Positions 1-6,400 of a stretch of 10,040 nt of DNA are shown here, piece by piece; the first letter of the stretch is position 1; each line of letters opens with the position of its first letter. Origin of the DNA: Candidatus Martarchaeota archaeon. Lineage in GTDB: Archaea > Micrarchaeota > Micrarchaeia > Micrarchaeales > CABMGC01. The stretch is from positions 1 through 10,040 of the forward strand of contig JAMCSO010000024.1 of the NCBI GenBank assembly GCA_023379075.1, in the 5' to 3' direction. Under the pieces are notes generated by a model that was given only the letters and a program-made list of their open reading frames with translations, was not told the DNA's origin and searched no databases. A program made the translations under genes and the position numbers.

Positions 1-622
1 GCAAAACCCCACAAGGATAAATCTGATCAATACAAAGAAGAGAATGGTCATAGCTAGGAAAGGACATAGCATCCTTAAGAAGAAGAGAGAGGTTCTTGTC
101 CTCGAATTCCTGAAACTTCTCAAACAATCGAAGAATGATAGGGCTTATCTGCTCTCAATAATGGACAGGGCTTACAAGACAGTGACTATAGCATCTACTT
201 ATGTGGGAAACTTTGAGCTTGAAGAGACAGCGCTTCATGTCAGCGAGGCCCCGAGAATAGGTGTTTCTGTGAAGAATATCATGGGGGTCAAGATACCTGA
301 GATATACAGGGGAAATGAGAGCGGAAGAAGCTTCGATTATGAGATGCTCTCGAAGAGCATAGCAGTTGATGATATCCAGAACTCTTTCTCCAAGGTGATC
401 AGCACAGTTATTGAGGTAGCGCAGAGGGAGCAGGGGCTCAGGAGAATAGTGCTTGAGGTTGAGAAGACGAAGAGAAGGGTAAATGCTCTTGATTATGTTG
501 TTATACCTAACATGAAATCAGAGGCAAAGTACATAGCGATGAGGCTTGATGAGATAGACAGGGATATGTTCTCTGCGCTCAAGCATGTCAAGAAGAAGAT
601 AGCTAAGAGAGAAGGGAAGTAA
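1..622 (+). CDS. atpD: A-type (archaeal V-type) ATP synthase subunit D, 5' end cut by window edge
   Basis: This is the central-stalk subunit of the archaeal membrane ATP synthase. It forms the coiled-coil rotor shaft that couples the catalytic A/B head to the membrane ring. The frame is open from base 2, and the residues before the first ATG (base 44) read NPTRINLINTKKR. They lead into ARKGHSILKKKR, which is the conserved subunit D N-terminus (PTR..L...K.R...A.KGH.LLK.KR). The true start therefore lies just left of the window, and the ATG at 44 is internal. About 206 residues are visible, near the family's usual 200-215, so only a few are missing. The ends are lysine/arginine-rich and helical, and the tail reads LDEIDRDMFSALKHVKKKIA. 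The stop is TAA at 620-622; the dph6-like gene follows after 19 bases and is probably co-transcribed. Identification is confident. Confidence 0.95.
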   Translation, partial: QNPTRINLINTKKRMVIARKGHSILKKKREVLVLEFLKLLKQSKNDRAYLLSIMDRAYKTVTIASTYVGNFELEETALHVSEAPRIGVSVKNIMGVKIPEIYRGNESGRSFDYEMLSKSIAVDDIQNSFSKVISTVIEVAQREQGLRRIVLEVEKTKRRVNALDYVVIPNMKSEAKYIAMRLDEIDRDMFSALKHVKKKIAKREGK

Positions 623-641
623 TGCCAGACAGTGATGGGAT

Positions 642-1307
642 ATGAGAGCATGCTTGTTCAGCGGAGGGAAGGATTCCACACTGGCGCTGCATAAGGCCCA
701 TGAGATGGGAATAAGTGTAGAGCTTCTCATAACCATGCTTTCAGAGAACAAGAATAGCTACATGTTCCATTACCCAAATTCTAGGTTTACCGAACTTCAG
801 GCCTTCAGCATTGGAAAAAGGCACGTATTTTATTCCACAAAAGGGGAGAAGGAAAAGGAGCTTGCAGATCTGAGAAAGGTACTTGAGGAAAATAATGTCA
901 AGACACTTATAACAGGTGCTACCTACAGCAAATATCAGGCAGACAGGATCAATAGCATGGCAATTGAACTGGGGATAGAACATATAGCTCCATTGTGGCA
1001 CATAGACCCGTTTGAAGAGCTGGAGGAGCTTGCCAGGAGTTACGAAGTAATAATAACTGCAGTCTCTGCTGAAGGCCTTGACGAGACATTCCTTGGAAGG
1101 AGAATAGATAAAGATATCATAAAGAGGCTTGAAGCTCTTAACAGGAAGCATGGGATAAATATGCTATTCGAGGGCGGAGAGGCTGAGAGCTTCGTGCTTG
1201 ATGCGCCGCTCTTCTCAAAGAAGATACATGTAGTCAAGGCTTCGAGATCATGGAATGGAATTACTGGAATCTACACCATAGAAGAGGCGAGATTGGAAGA
1301 TAAGTAA
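642..1307 (+). CDS. dph6: Dph6-like diphthine-ammonia ligase family ATP-pyrophosphatase
   Basis: The product is 221 residues, typical for archaeal members (MJ0570 family). These enzymes activate a substrate by adenylation and transfer ammonia; eukaryotic Dph6 performs the last step of diphthamide synthesis on elongation factor 2. The PP-loop SGGKDS (residues 7-12) lies at the extreme N-terminus, as expected for an N-type ATP pyrophosphatase. Family motifs follow: GATYSKYQADRI (92-103), IAPLWHIDP (115-123), EGLDETFLGRRID (144-156) and FEGGEAESFVLDAP (176-189). In the last, the usual form is GEGGEYET; here the first G is F, Y is A and T is S, while the glutamates remain. The ATG at 642 is fixed by an in-frame TGA at 633-635 and has GTGAT (632-636), matching the end of the Shine-Dalgarno sequence, five bases upstream. 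The family is secure; the diphthine substrate is inferred. Confidence 0.82.
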   Translation: MRACLFSGGKDSTLALHKAHEMGISVELLITMLSENKNSYMFHYPNSRFTELQAFSIGKRHVFYSTKGEKEKELADLRKVLEENNVKTLITGATYSKYQADRINSMAIELGIEHIAPLWHIDPFEELEELARSYEVIITAVSAEGLDETFLGRRIDKDIIKRLEALNRKHGINMLFEGGEAESFVLDAPLFSKKIHVVKASRSWNGITGIYTIEEARLEDK

Positions 1308-1327
1308 TTATCTTTCCCTTATCTTCC
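1295..1327. terminator. Inverted repeat across the convergent stop codons, candidate bidirectional terminator
   Basis: GGAAGATAAG (1295-1304) and CTTATCTTCC (1318-1327) are perfect reverse complements separated by 13 bases. The loop contains both stop codons: TAA 1305-1307 of the dph6-like gene, and the complement of TTA 1308-1310 of the opposing gene. The left arm can also pair with the nearer segment 1308-1316, forming a nine-pair stem (one G-T) around a GTAA tetraloop. Two convergent genes with no spacer need some transcript-end signal here. No long T-run follows on either strand, so this may be an RNA 3'-end stabiliser rather than a classical terminator. Confidence 0.5.
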
Positions 1328-2441
1328 GCATCTCCCTCTCGTTCTTGATCTTTATTGCCGCATATAGCGCCACAATTATGGCAGCGATAGGACCACCATA
1401 CTGTGCGTACTTTATTGCGGTTGATGTGGATGATGCGTTTGCAGCGCTTTCCTTCTTCCTCGCTTCGGTAGTTGCAAGGCAAGATGCTATCAGGCTCTTC
1501 TCCTTTGATAGCACAGATTCTGTCAGATTCAGGTATTTCGCAGATCCTGATAGTGTATTGTATATTGGATAATTTGAAAGGTATGCTATGCTGCCGTTAA
1601 TTGTTGATGAGTACGCAGTAAAGTTGCTGTAGCTGCAGTTAGATAATATTGTGAGATTGTAATTGTAAAGATTCTCTCCTGCTGCGGTATTTGCTTTTGC
1701 TGCATAAATATTGTTTAGGATCCTATTTGAAGAGCCAGAGAAGTTTGAGAATAAGGCATCGGTTCCTGATTCAATCTGCTGTGCAGTAGTTTCGTTAGAG
1801 TAAGCTTGAGAAAGCGAGAAGTTATCGAGTTCTATGCTCACATTTGATAGGACATTGCCAAACGCCGTCAGGTTGGAGCGCAGTTGAAGATCGCATATGT
1901 TGTAATTATCGCAGAAGTAGTTGTAGCTCTCATTCATATCTGAGTAGTTTGATAGCATCTTGTTGTACATGCCTACATACTCGCTTTCCTGCGATGTCAT
2001 ATTATGTCTTATGGTTACAGTAAGGTTCTTAACGAACTCGACCTCGGGGAAGTTGTCAGACCTGAATAATATGCTTAATGTTCTGTTTACCGTTCCGTTG
2101 CCAGAAGTCATGGGTATTGAGCCTATGCTTGTGAAGCACACTACTGTAGAATAGCTTGGGACTGTGCAGGCTCCACCATATATGTTTATAGGAGTTGTGA
2201 AGTTTACGCCATTCTGCCATACCGCAGTGAAGTTGCCATAATATGGGTTGTAGTTATCGTATATTGAGAAGGATATCGTCACACTCTTTCCATCCATGCA
2301 TGAGAAGAAGGTCTCATTAAGCTGCTTGCATGGCGCTGAAGAGCCGCTATATGTGCTGAATAAGTTTAGGGCATGGAGGTTGCTGCCAACTAAGATTAAG
2401 AGTGCTGCTATTGCAACAACGCCTGCCTTTATTTGATCCAT
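1308..2441 (-). CDS. Sequon-rich membrane-anchored ectodomain protein, function unknown
   Basis: I do not recognise a family. The 377-residue product has an N-terminal hydrophobic segment (about 7-25, signal peptide or anchor). A large ectodomain follows, then a C-terminal transmembrane helix (about 346-365) and a strongly basic tail (KIKNEREMRKIRER), so the tail is cytoplasmic. The ectodomain has about 20 N-x-S/T sequons, suggesting heavy archaeal N-glycosylation. Its first part (28-145) looks beta-rich with cysteines at 38, 48, 92 and 102; the second (150-330) looks helical, with cysteines at 177, 183, 269 and 321. All eight could be disulfide-bonded outside the cell. The ATG is 12 bases after the nmd3 stop, with AAAGGT about seven bases upstream, so it probably belongs to the secF-secD-nmd3 transcript. 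Its stop abuts the opposing dph6-like gene. A surface or cell-envelope role is inferred from topology only. Confidence 0.85.
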   Translation of the reverse strand: MDQIKAGVVAIAALLILVGSNLHALNLFSTYSGSSAPCKQLNETFFSCMDGKSVTISFSIYDNYNPYYGNFTAVWQNGVNFTTPINIYGGACTVPSYSTVVCFTSIGSIPMTSGNGTVNRTLSILFRSDNFPEVEFVKNLTVTIRHNMTSQESEYVGMYNKMLSNYSDMNESYNYFCDNYNICDLQLRSNLTAFGNVLSNVSIELDNFSLSQAYSNETTAQQIESGTDALFSNFSGSSNRILNNIYAAKANTAAGENLYNYNLTILSNCSYSNFTAYSSTINGSIAYLSNYPIYNTLSGSAKYLNLTESVLSKEKSLIASCLATTEARKKESAANASSTSTAIKYAQYGGPIAAIIVALYAAIKIKNEREMRKIRER

Positions 2442-2453
2442 TGAAATAACCTT

Positions 2454-3089
2454 TTATATGCGCACCGCATAGGTGTTTCTATAAAGCCTCTTCCCGTTTT
2501 TCATTCCGTATAATGTGTATGATGTGTTTGGAACCAGGCCCATCCCTGAGATAAATGACCTGGCCAGCTTCTTGTCACTAAGGTAGATATCAAATCCGTT
2601 ATCCGCTTCCTTTACTTTTGCGACAAATGCATTGTGGCTTTCGAAGAATTTTTTAGTCTTCTCTATGAATTTATCCATCTTTTCCTGCCTGCCGCGCAGC
2701 TGGATTATTGCTTCATAATAGCCACCTGCCTTCCTTGCGCAGTTCTCACATGTGGTCTTACCAATTACTAGCTCTAGCTCTTTCTCAACACTGAGAGGTC
2801 CATCTGGAGTATGCTCTGTTATTTTTACCACAGCCTTTGATTCATCTGCAAATAGGAGCTCAAGATCATAGCCACCGAAGCGCTCTTTGAGAATCTGCTC
2901 GAGGCTCTCTACATTCTTTGGCAGAAAATCGTGCCTTGACCTTATTTTGAGACATGACCTGCACTCCTTAATCTCGATGCGCTTTGGAAGCGATTCCTCC
3001 ATTTTCTTTATAGAACAGACCTCACAGAACTGGCCATAAAACCTGAAGTCCTGGCTTGACCTGTTGCATGTAGGACAATATTTCACCAT
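2454..3089 (-). CDS. nmd3: NMD3 family 50S ribosomal subunit-binding zinc protein
   Basis: NMD3 binds the large ribosomal subunit. In eukaryotes it is the 60S export adaptor; in archaea it is presumed to act in late 50S maturation or quality control in the cytoplasm. The 211-residue product opens with zinc-binding pairs at C5/C8, C22/C25 and C43/C46, and a fourth pair at C114/C117. The fourth is followed directly by the family hallmark GGYYEAIIQLRGR (122-134). The C-terminus has the expected FDIYLSDKKLA segment and a final beta-rich stretch ending RLYRNTYAVRI. It is short compared with many NMD3 proteins but contains the archaeal core. The start is constrained: an in-frame TGA (3098-3096) lies nine bases upstream of the ATG. 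Unusually, the only strong Shine-Dalgarno match (GGAGGT, 3120-3115) is 25 bases upstream. It lies 63 bases behind secD and 12 ahead of the anchored ectodomain gene. Confidence 0.92.
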   Translation of the reverse strand: MVKYCPTCNRSSQDFRFYGQFCEVCSIKKMEESLPKRIEIKECRSCLKIRSRHDFLPKNVESLEQILKERFGGYDLELLFADESKAVVKITEHTPDGPLSVEKELELVIGKTTCENCARKAGGYYEAIIQLRGRQEKMDKFIEKTKKFFESHNAFVAKVKEADNGFDIYLSDKKLARSFISGMGLVPNTSYTLYGMKNGKRLYRNTYAVRI

Positions 3090-3110
3090 AACTAATCATG
3101 CTCTGTATGA

Positions 3111-3120
3111 CTAAACCTCC
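3111..3120 (-). promoter_or_regulatory. Displaced strong Shine-Dalgarno upstream of nmd3
   Basis: The minus strand reads GGAGGTTTAG here. GGAGGT is a near-complete Shine-Dalgarno core, but it is 25 bases from the nmd3 ATG at 3089 and 15 from an out-of-frame ATG at 3099. No in-frame start closer to it exists, because a TGA at 3098-3096 closes the nmd3 frame. It could be a standby site brought near the start by RNA folding, could serve the short overlapping leader frame, or could be chance. Confidence 0.4.
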
Positions 3121-3122
3121 AA

Positions 3123-3149
3123 AATCTTACCTATTTCATAAGGTAGATT
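3123..3149 (-). other. Hairpin with T-tail between secD and nmd3 (attenuator, processing site or weak terminator)
   Basis: On the minus strand AATCTACCT (3149-3141) pairs with AGGT-A-AGATT (3132-3123) to form nine base pairs, with one bulged A at 3128 and an eight-base loop. A run of four T ends the 3' side (3124-3121), followed at once by GGAGGT. It begins four bases after the secD stop (TAG 3155-3153). The position suggests it sets the relative levels of the secFD and nmd3 parts of the transcript. The stem is A/T-rich, so stability is modest. Confidence 0.4.
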
Positions 3150-3152
3150 CTC

Positions 3153-4769
3153 CTATTTATTGCTTTCCTTGGAGCTGAAGTGCCTACTTAATATGGAACC
3201 GTATGCAGGCCTTGTTATGAAAGCACCTAGGAGCGCGCCGAAGATTGTAGATTCAGAGAATCCAGTCACTGAGAAGAGGGATGTTGAGAAGAAGAGCGGA
3301 AGCATTGCTATAACCAATAGTATTGCATCAACCCATATCACATAGAATGCGCTGTTAAGCTTTATCCTGGTGTTCTGATGATCCTCCTTGTGCTTTCCAA
3401 GAATTTCATCCGATATTATTATCTGTGCATCGACTCCGGTACCAACCACTGCTATCATCCCCGCTATCGTTGCAAGATCTATGTTTCCTGCAAGCCCTAT
3501 TATTGAAAGCACTATGAATAGCTCTGAGAGAGTTGTAAGGAGTATCGGTCCTATCAGGAATATCTTCTTATATCTTATCATGATTACGAATGCTACGGCA
3601 ACCACTGCAGTAAGAAGAGCTATGATGCTTACAAACTCGAAGTGCTGACCAAGAGTTGGCGGCGTAGTGTAAGGAATGCCGACTATAACATGGACGGGAA
3701 GAGCTCCGCCGCTGAGAACGCTTTCAATATCTTTCTCCTGGGCCTGTGCGGCAGCTAATGCTGCAGTTCCCGTAAGGTTAGATGCAATAGATCCTGTTAT
3801 TGTGTATCCTTGGCTTATAGAACCATTGCCTAGAGATTGACTCAGCAATGGCGCATCGAGAAGGCCAATTGCAGGCCATGAAGTAAGGACTATACCTCCT
3901 GGAGAAAGGGGATTCTGGAGGTTAGAAGTTATATAATACTGTGGAGTCATGTTGGCAGGCGTAATGTAAGTTATTGTGTAGTTCAAAGCAATGATGTTCT
4001 CTGAGACCCATGTTGGCGCGCTGCTTTCAAGCAGGACTGTGCTGTACTTGCTTCTGCTTGCTTCGAGATACGAGAGAATTGAGTTGAAGTTTGAATATGA
4101 AGGGCTTGATATCTTTATAGGTATCGTTTGGGCCCCTAGAAGCGTTGCGTTCTGGATTGCACTAAGCCTATCTGCTGAAGTTATGCCTACTGCTGGGGAT
4201 ATGTTAAGTATTGATGAGTTTAGTATAAGAACTGCTGCCGATGGCCTGTCAAGGAACATGTATATTGGTTTACCTCCTTGTCCGAATGCTGCTTTGGAAA
4301 AGCTTTGTGCAGCGCCTTGTGTTATATAGAAACTTACGCTCCAGTCCGTAGTGCTTGCATTCTGATTGGTTGTACCACCTATGCTACCACTGACTAGGGA
4401 TTGACCAGTTAGAGCTACCTTGCCATCAATTACACCCTGGAATATTCCCTGACTCTCTATTATACTAATCGTGCTTTCTATCTCTGATTGTGATGCCCTC
4501 GGTATCACTACCTGGATCTGGGAATTGCCTATTGGTTGTATGTTTACTTCGCCCAGACCGAACTTTGAGAGCCTTTGCTGCAATGTGCTTACGATGCTGC
4601 TCATCTCAGCAGAGCTTACGCTGTGTTCTAGAGTTATTGGAATATCCGTGCCACCGATGAACTCTGTTCCAAGATGTATCCCATGAATGATATCCAGCAC
4701 AGCCAGAATTAGTACTAATAGCAATAGAAGCAGTATCCTGTGATCCTTTAAGTAATCTATTATGGCCAT
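3153..4769 (-). CDS. secD: Protein-export membrane protein SecD (archaeal type)
   Basis: SecD works with SecF beside the SecYE channel, using the proton gradient to help pull exported proteins across the membrane. The 538-residue product has one N-terminal helix (about 12-28), a long extracytoplasmic domain (about 30-377) and five C-terminal helices (roughly 378-397, 403-424, 432-453, 472-493 and 500-522). This is the SecD six-helix plan. The motif GTGVDAQIIISDE (443-455) is the archaeal form of the fourth-helix signature, with the conserved Asp447. ESVLSGGALPVHVIVGIP (349-366) and TLGQHF match the conserved stretch before helix 2. The N-terminal motif appears as GTEFIGGTDIPI (34-45). It is somewhat longer than many archaeal SecD proteins. 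The ATG shares its A with the secF stop (TAATG), with GGAAGGGAT just upstream, indicating translational coupling. Confidence 0.95.
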   Translation of the reverse strand: MAIIDYLKDHRILLLLLLVLILAVLDIIHGIHLGTEFIGGTDIPITLEHSVSSAEMSSIVSTLQQRLSKFGLGEVNIQPIGNSQIQVVIPRASQSEIESTISIIESQGIFQGVIDGKVALTGQSLVSGSIGGTTNQNASTTDWSVSFYITQGAAQSFSKAAFGQGGKPIYMFLDRPSAAVLILNSSILNISPAVGITSADRLSAIQNATLLGAQTIPIKISSPSYSNFNSILSYLEASRSKYSTVLLESSAPTWVSENIIALNYTITYITPANMTPQYYITSNLQNPLSPGGIVLTSWPAIGLLDAPLLSQSLGNGSISQGYTITGSIASNLTGTAALAAAQAQEKDIESVLSGGALPVHVIVGIPYTTPPTLGQHFEFVSIIALLTAVVAVAFVIMIRYKKIFLIGPILLTTLSELFIVLSIIGLAGNIDLATIAGMIAVVGTGVDAQIIISDEILGKHKEDHQNTRIKLNSAFYVIWVDAILLVIAMLPLFFSTSLFSVTGFSESTIFGALLGAFITRPAYGSILSRHFSSKESNK

Positions 4770-5926
4770 TATATCCCTTCCTTTCTCTTTTTATGCCAGA
4801 GAATTATTGAGGCGTTTCCGAACCACGTAGTAAATATATCTGCTATCAGACCAAAAAGAACAACGCTGGATATCTCATAATATGTTGGTACATATATTAT
4901 AATTGATACGACAAAGAGTACTGCAAATGCGACTATGGCTGTTGCAGTCATAGTCAACCCTGTCTTCATTGATTCGTAAGCCCTGTCTTCAGGAGTTCCT
5001 CCGCTTCTTTTCAGTATTCTTATCGCAGTGAGAACATCTGTATCTATTGAATAGCCTATAAGCATTAGTAGTCCGCCTATGCTTGTTATTCCCAGTGGGA
5101 TTCCAAACAAGGCCATCGCGCCTATAGCAACGATTATATCGTTGGCTGCGCCGAAGACTACTGCGAACGATGGTATTGGAGACCTGAATATGAACAATAC
5201 CACTATTGAGACAAGTATGAAGGCTATTATTATTATACTCTGGAGCTGGCTCAGGAAGTAGCTGCTTAGTTCAGGTCCTATATACTCAAAGGAGTACGAC
5301 GAATATGGCACTATGGAGTTTACTGTTGACATGACCTGGTTTTGGTAAATTATCTGGGCCTTCGAATATGCATCCTGCGCTGCCTGTAGTATTGAAGATA
5401 CGTTGCTTACATTTACAGAAGCGTTTGGAAGAACTCCGAATGGCTTTAACGAAGACATCTCTGCAGAGAACGATGACTGCATGTTTGCCAATGATTTAGA
5501 CATTCCGGCCTTTGAGGTGTTTAAAGCAGATGCCGCTGTGCTGTTGGATGGATCTGCTTGCAAAGCTATCTGATAAGAGGTGAAGTTCAGGAAGTAGTTG
5601 GAATAATTAGATTCCCAGGAACCAACTCCGTTAAGACGGGTCTCTGCGGCAGCCAGGCTTGTATTCAGATCCATCGTTATCTGTATTGTCCCAGAACCAG
5701 CTTCCACTGTTGGCGATGATCCATGTATAGCACTGCTTATTGAAGAAGCTATCTGCTGTGGCGCTATCGTAGAATTTGATTGAAGAACTATTGTTGCTCC
5801 ACCAACAAGCGTTGGATCCAGCACTAAGTAACGAGATAAGAATAATGAGATCACAAACAATGCCAGCGGAAGAAGTATGAGGTACTTTGCATTTTTGTGT
5901 CTGTAGATATTGGGTATTGTAAGCAT
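4769..5926 (-). CDS. secF: Protein-export membrane protein SecF with enlarged external domain
   Basis: This is the SecD partner in the export-assisting complex. It has a first helix at about 15-33, then DPTLVGGATIVL (37-48), the SecF form of the external motif. Five C-terminal helices start near 228. GYSIDTDVLTAIRILKR (291-307) is the archaeal SecF signature; MKTGLTMTATAIVAF (320-334) and LIADIFTTWFGNASIIL (360-376) complete the family pattern. At 385 residues it is roughly 90-100 longer than I expect for archaeal SecF. The excess lies in the external domain (about 100-205), a helical stretch rich in Ser, Ala, Asn and Gln with several N-x-S/T sites. It ends before the conserved GPELSSYFL (217-225). 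The start is limited by an in-frame TAA at 5947-5945. No clear Shine-Dalgarno precedes the ATG, so a very short leader is likely. The secF-then-secD order is seen in other archaea. Confidence 0.94.
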   Translation of the reverse strand: MLTIPNIYRHKNAKYLILLPLALFVISLFLSRYLVLDPTLVGGATIVLQSNSTIAPQQIASSISSAIHGSSPTVEAGSGTIQITMDLNTSLAAAETRLNGVGSWESNYSNYFLNFTSYQIALQADPSNSTAASALNTSKAGMSKSLANMQSSFSAEMSSLKPFGVLPNASVNVSNVSSILQAAQDAYSKAQIIYQNQVMSTVNSIVPYSSYSFEYIGPELSSYFLSQLQSIIIIAFILVSIVVLFIFRSPIPSFAVVFGAANDIIVAIGAMALFGIPLGITSIGGLLMLIGYSIDTDVLTAIRILKRSGGTPEDRAYESMKTGLTMTATAIVAFAVLFVVSIIIYVPTYYEISSVVLFGLIADIFTTWFGNASIILWHKKRKEGI

Positions 5927-5943
5927 TAAACCAGCTGAGATAT

Positions 5944-5959
5944 CTTAATGTTGATTAAG
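5944..5959. repeat. Perfect 6-bp inverted repeat upstream of secF
   Basis: CTTAAT (5944-5949), GTTG, ATTAAG (5954-5959) forms a perfect inverted repeat. It lies just downstream of the candidate TATA box and close to the expected secF transcription start. This is where an archaeal repressor would block polymerase, so it is a candidate operator. It is short and A/T-rich, so chance occurrence is quite possible. Confidence 0.25.
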
Positions 5960-5970
5960 TATTAAAAAAT
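5958..5970 (-). promoter_or_regulatory. Candidate TATA promoter of the secF-secD transcript
   Basis: The minus strand reads ATTTTTTAATACT at this position, resembling an archaeal TATA box about 35-45 bases before the secF ATG. A start about 25 bases downstream would fall near 5938 and leave a leader of only 10-15 bases. That fits the lack of a strong Shine-Dalgarno. No clear purine-rich BRE lies upstream, so confidence is limited. Confidence 0.4.
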
Positions 5971-5979
5971 AGGAGGTTT

Positions 5980-6002
5980 AAAAAAACAAAATAATGGAAA
6001 AA
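5980..6002 (-). terminator. T-rich terminator after the small membrane protein gene
   Basis: Downstream of the TGA (6019-6017) the minus strand carries TTTTT (6002-5998) and then TTTTGTTTTTTT (5991-5980). Archaeal transcription commonly ends at such T-runs without a hairpin. The placement, between the small membrane protein gene and the secF promoter, supports two separate transcripts. Confidence 0.55.
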
Positions 6003-6016
6003 GGCCCGAACTTGAT

Positions 6017-6298
6017 TCAGGCGTATTTCTTCATTAGCTTGTTGTGCATTGCCTCTACAAAGCCAAATATTATCAGCATTATTGCGAATATGAATATCAC
6101 TATACCAAAAAATAATGGCACAGTAAGACCCAATGTAGAATAGTATATCAGCAAGGAACCAAATATTATGAAGTAAATTCCCCAGTATATAGCCCTAAAT
6201 ATACTCCATCCAGCTCTCCTTTCATTTAGATGAAGTTGTCTATCCATCCATAACGATGGATCTATTGTTATAACATTTTTCTCTTTTCTCTCTGCCAT
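6017..6298 (-). CDS. Small two-helix membrane protein, function unknown
   Basis: The family is not recognised. The 93-residue product has a charged, probably cytoplasmic N-terminus (MAERKEKNVITIDPS). Two transmembrane helices follow (about 33-54 and 59-85) with a very short turn, then a basic tail (HNKLMKKYA), so both ends should be inside the cell. An upstream TTG at 6361 could extend the frame by 21 residues, but the ATG at 6298 is preferred. It is preceded by AGGTG (6308-6304) with five spacing bases, and a TATA-like CTTTTTAAGC lies where transcription would begin only about 12-16 bases before this ATG, inside the extended reading. It stands between the giant secreted protein and secF, apparently as a single-gene transcript. 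Role unknown. Confidence 0.8.
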   Translation of the reverse strand: MAERKEKNVITIDPSLWMDRQLHLNERRAGWSIFRAIYWGIYFIIFGSLLIYYSTLGLTVPLFFGIVIFIFAIMLIIFGFVEAMHNKLMKKYA

Positions 6299-6303
6299 TT
6301 GAA

Positions 6304-6308
6304 CACCT
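6304..6308 (-). promoter_or_regulatory. Shine-Dalgarno that fixes the start of the small membrane protein
   Basis: AGGTG on the minus strand lies five bases before the ATG at 6298. It is the best ribosome-binding match in this intergenic region and decides against the TTG start at 6361. Confidence 0.65.
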
Positions 6309-6333
6309 TTCGATTCATATATGAAACAGAAAA

Positions 6334-6343
6334 GCTTAAAAAG
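6334..6343 (-). promoter_or_regulatory. TATA-box promoter of the small membrane protein gene
   Basis: CTTTTTAAGC on the minus strand is a good archaeal TATA-type element. Initiation about 25 bases downstream falls near 6312, giving a leader of about 12-16 bases that still contains the AGGTG ribosome-binding site. It lies in the 102-base gap after the giant gene, in which I see no clear terminator. Confidence 0.55.
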
Positions 6344-6400
6344 ATTGTTGTGATTTGCCAAGTAAAGTAACTGTTAACTACGCAGTATTTTTAGATATGT

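Noticed and set aside
44..46. ATG as the start of the ATP synthase subunit D gene
   Set aside because: The frame is open leftwards to base 2, and the preceding residues match the conserved subunit D N-terminus, so this Met is internal.
741..1151. Minus-strand 136-codon open frame inside the dph6-like gene
   Set aside because: It lies antisense to a clearly conserved enzyme, and its translation shows no recognisable domain; it is a shadow frame.
2451..2460. ATATAAAAG at the end of nmd3 as a TATA box for the anchored protein gene
   Set aside because: It is only about 10-20 bases before the ATG, too close for an archaeal promoter with the ATG inside the transcript; the 12-base gap favours co-transcription.
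3388..3648. Plus-strand frame opposite secD
   Set aside because: Antisense to conserved SecD transmembrane helices; no ribosome-binding site or promoter seen.
5971..5985. AGGAGGTTTAAAAAA on the plus strand as a BRE/TATA promoter
   Set aside because: No plausible plus-strand gene follows; the A-run is better read as the minus-strand T-rich terminator.
6299..6361. TTG-initiated 21-residue extension of the small membrane protein
   Set aside because: The stretch contains the TATA box and Shine-Dalgarno that serve the ATG at 6298, and TTG is a rarer start.
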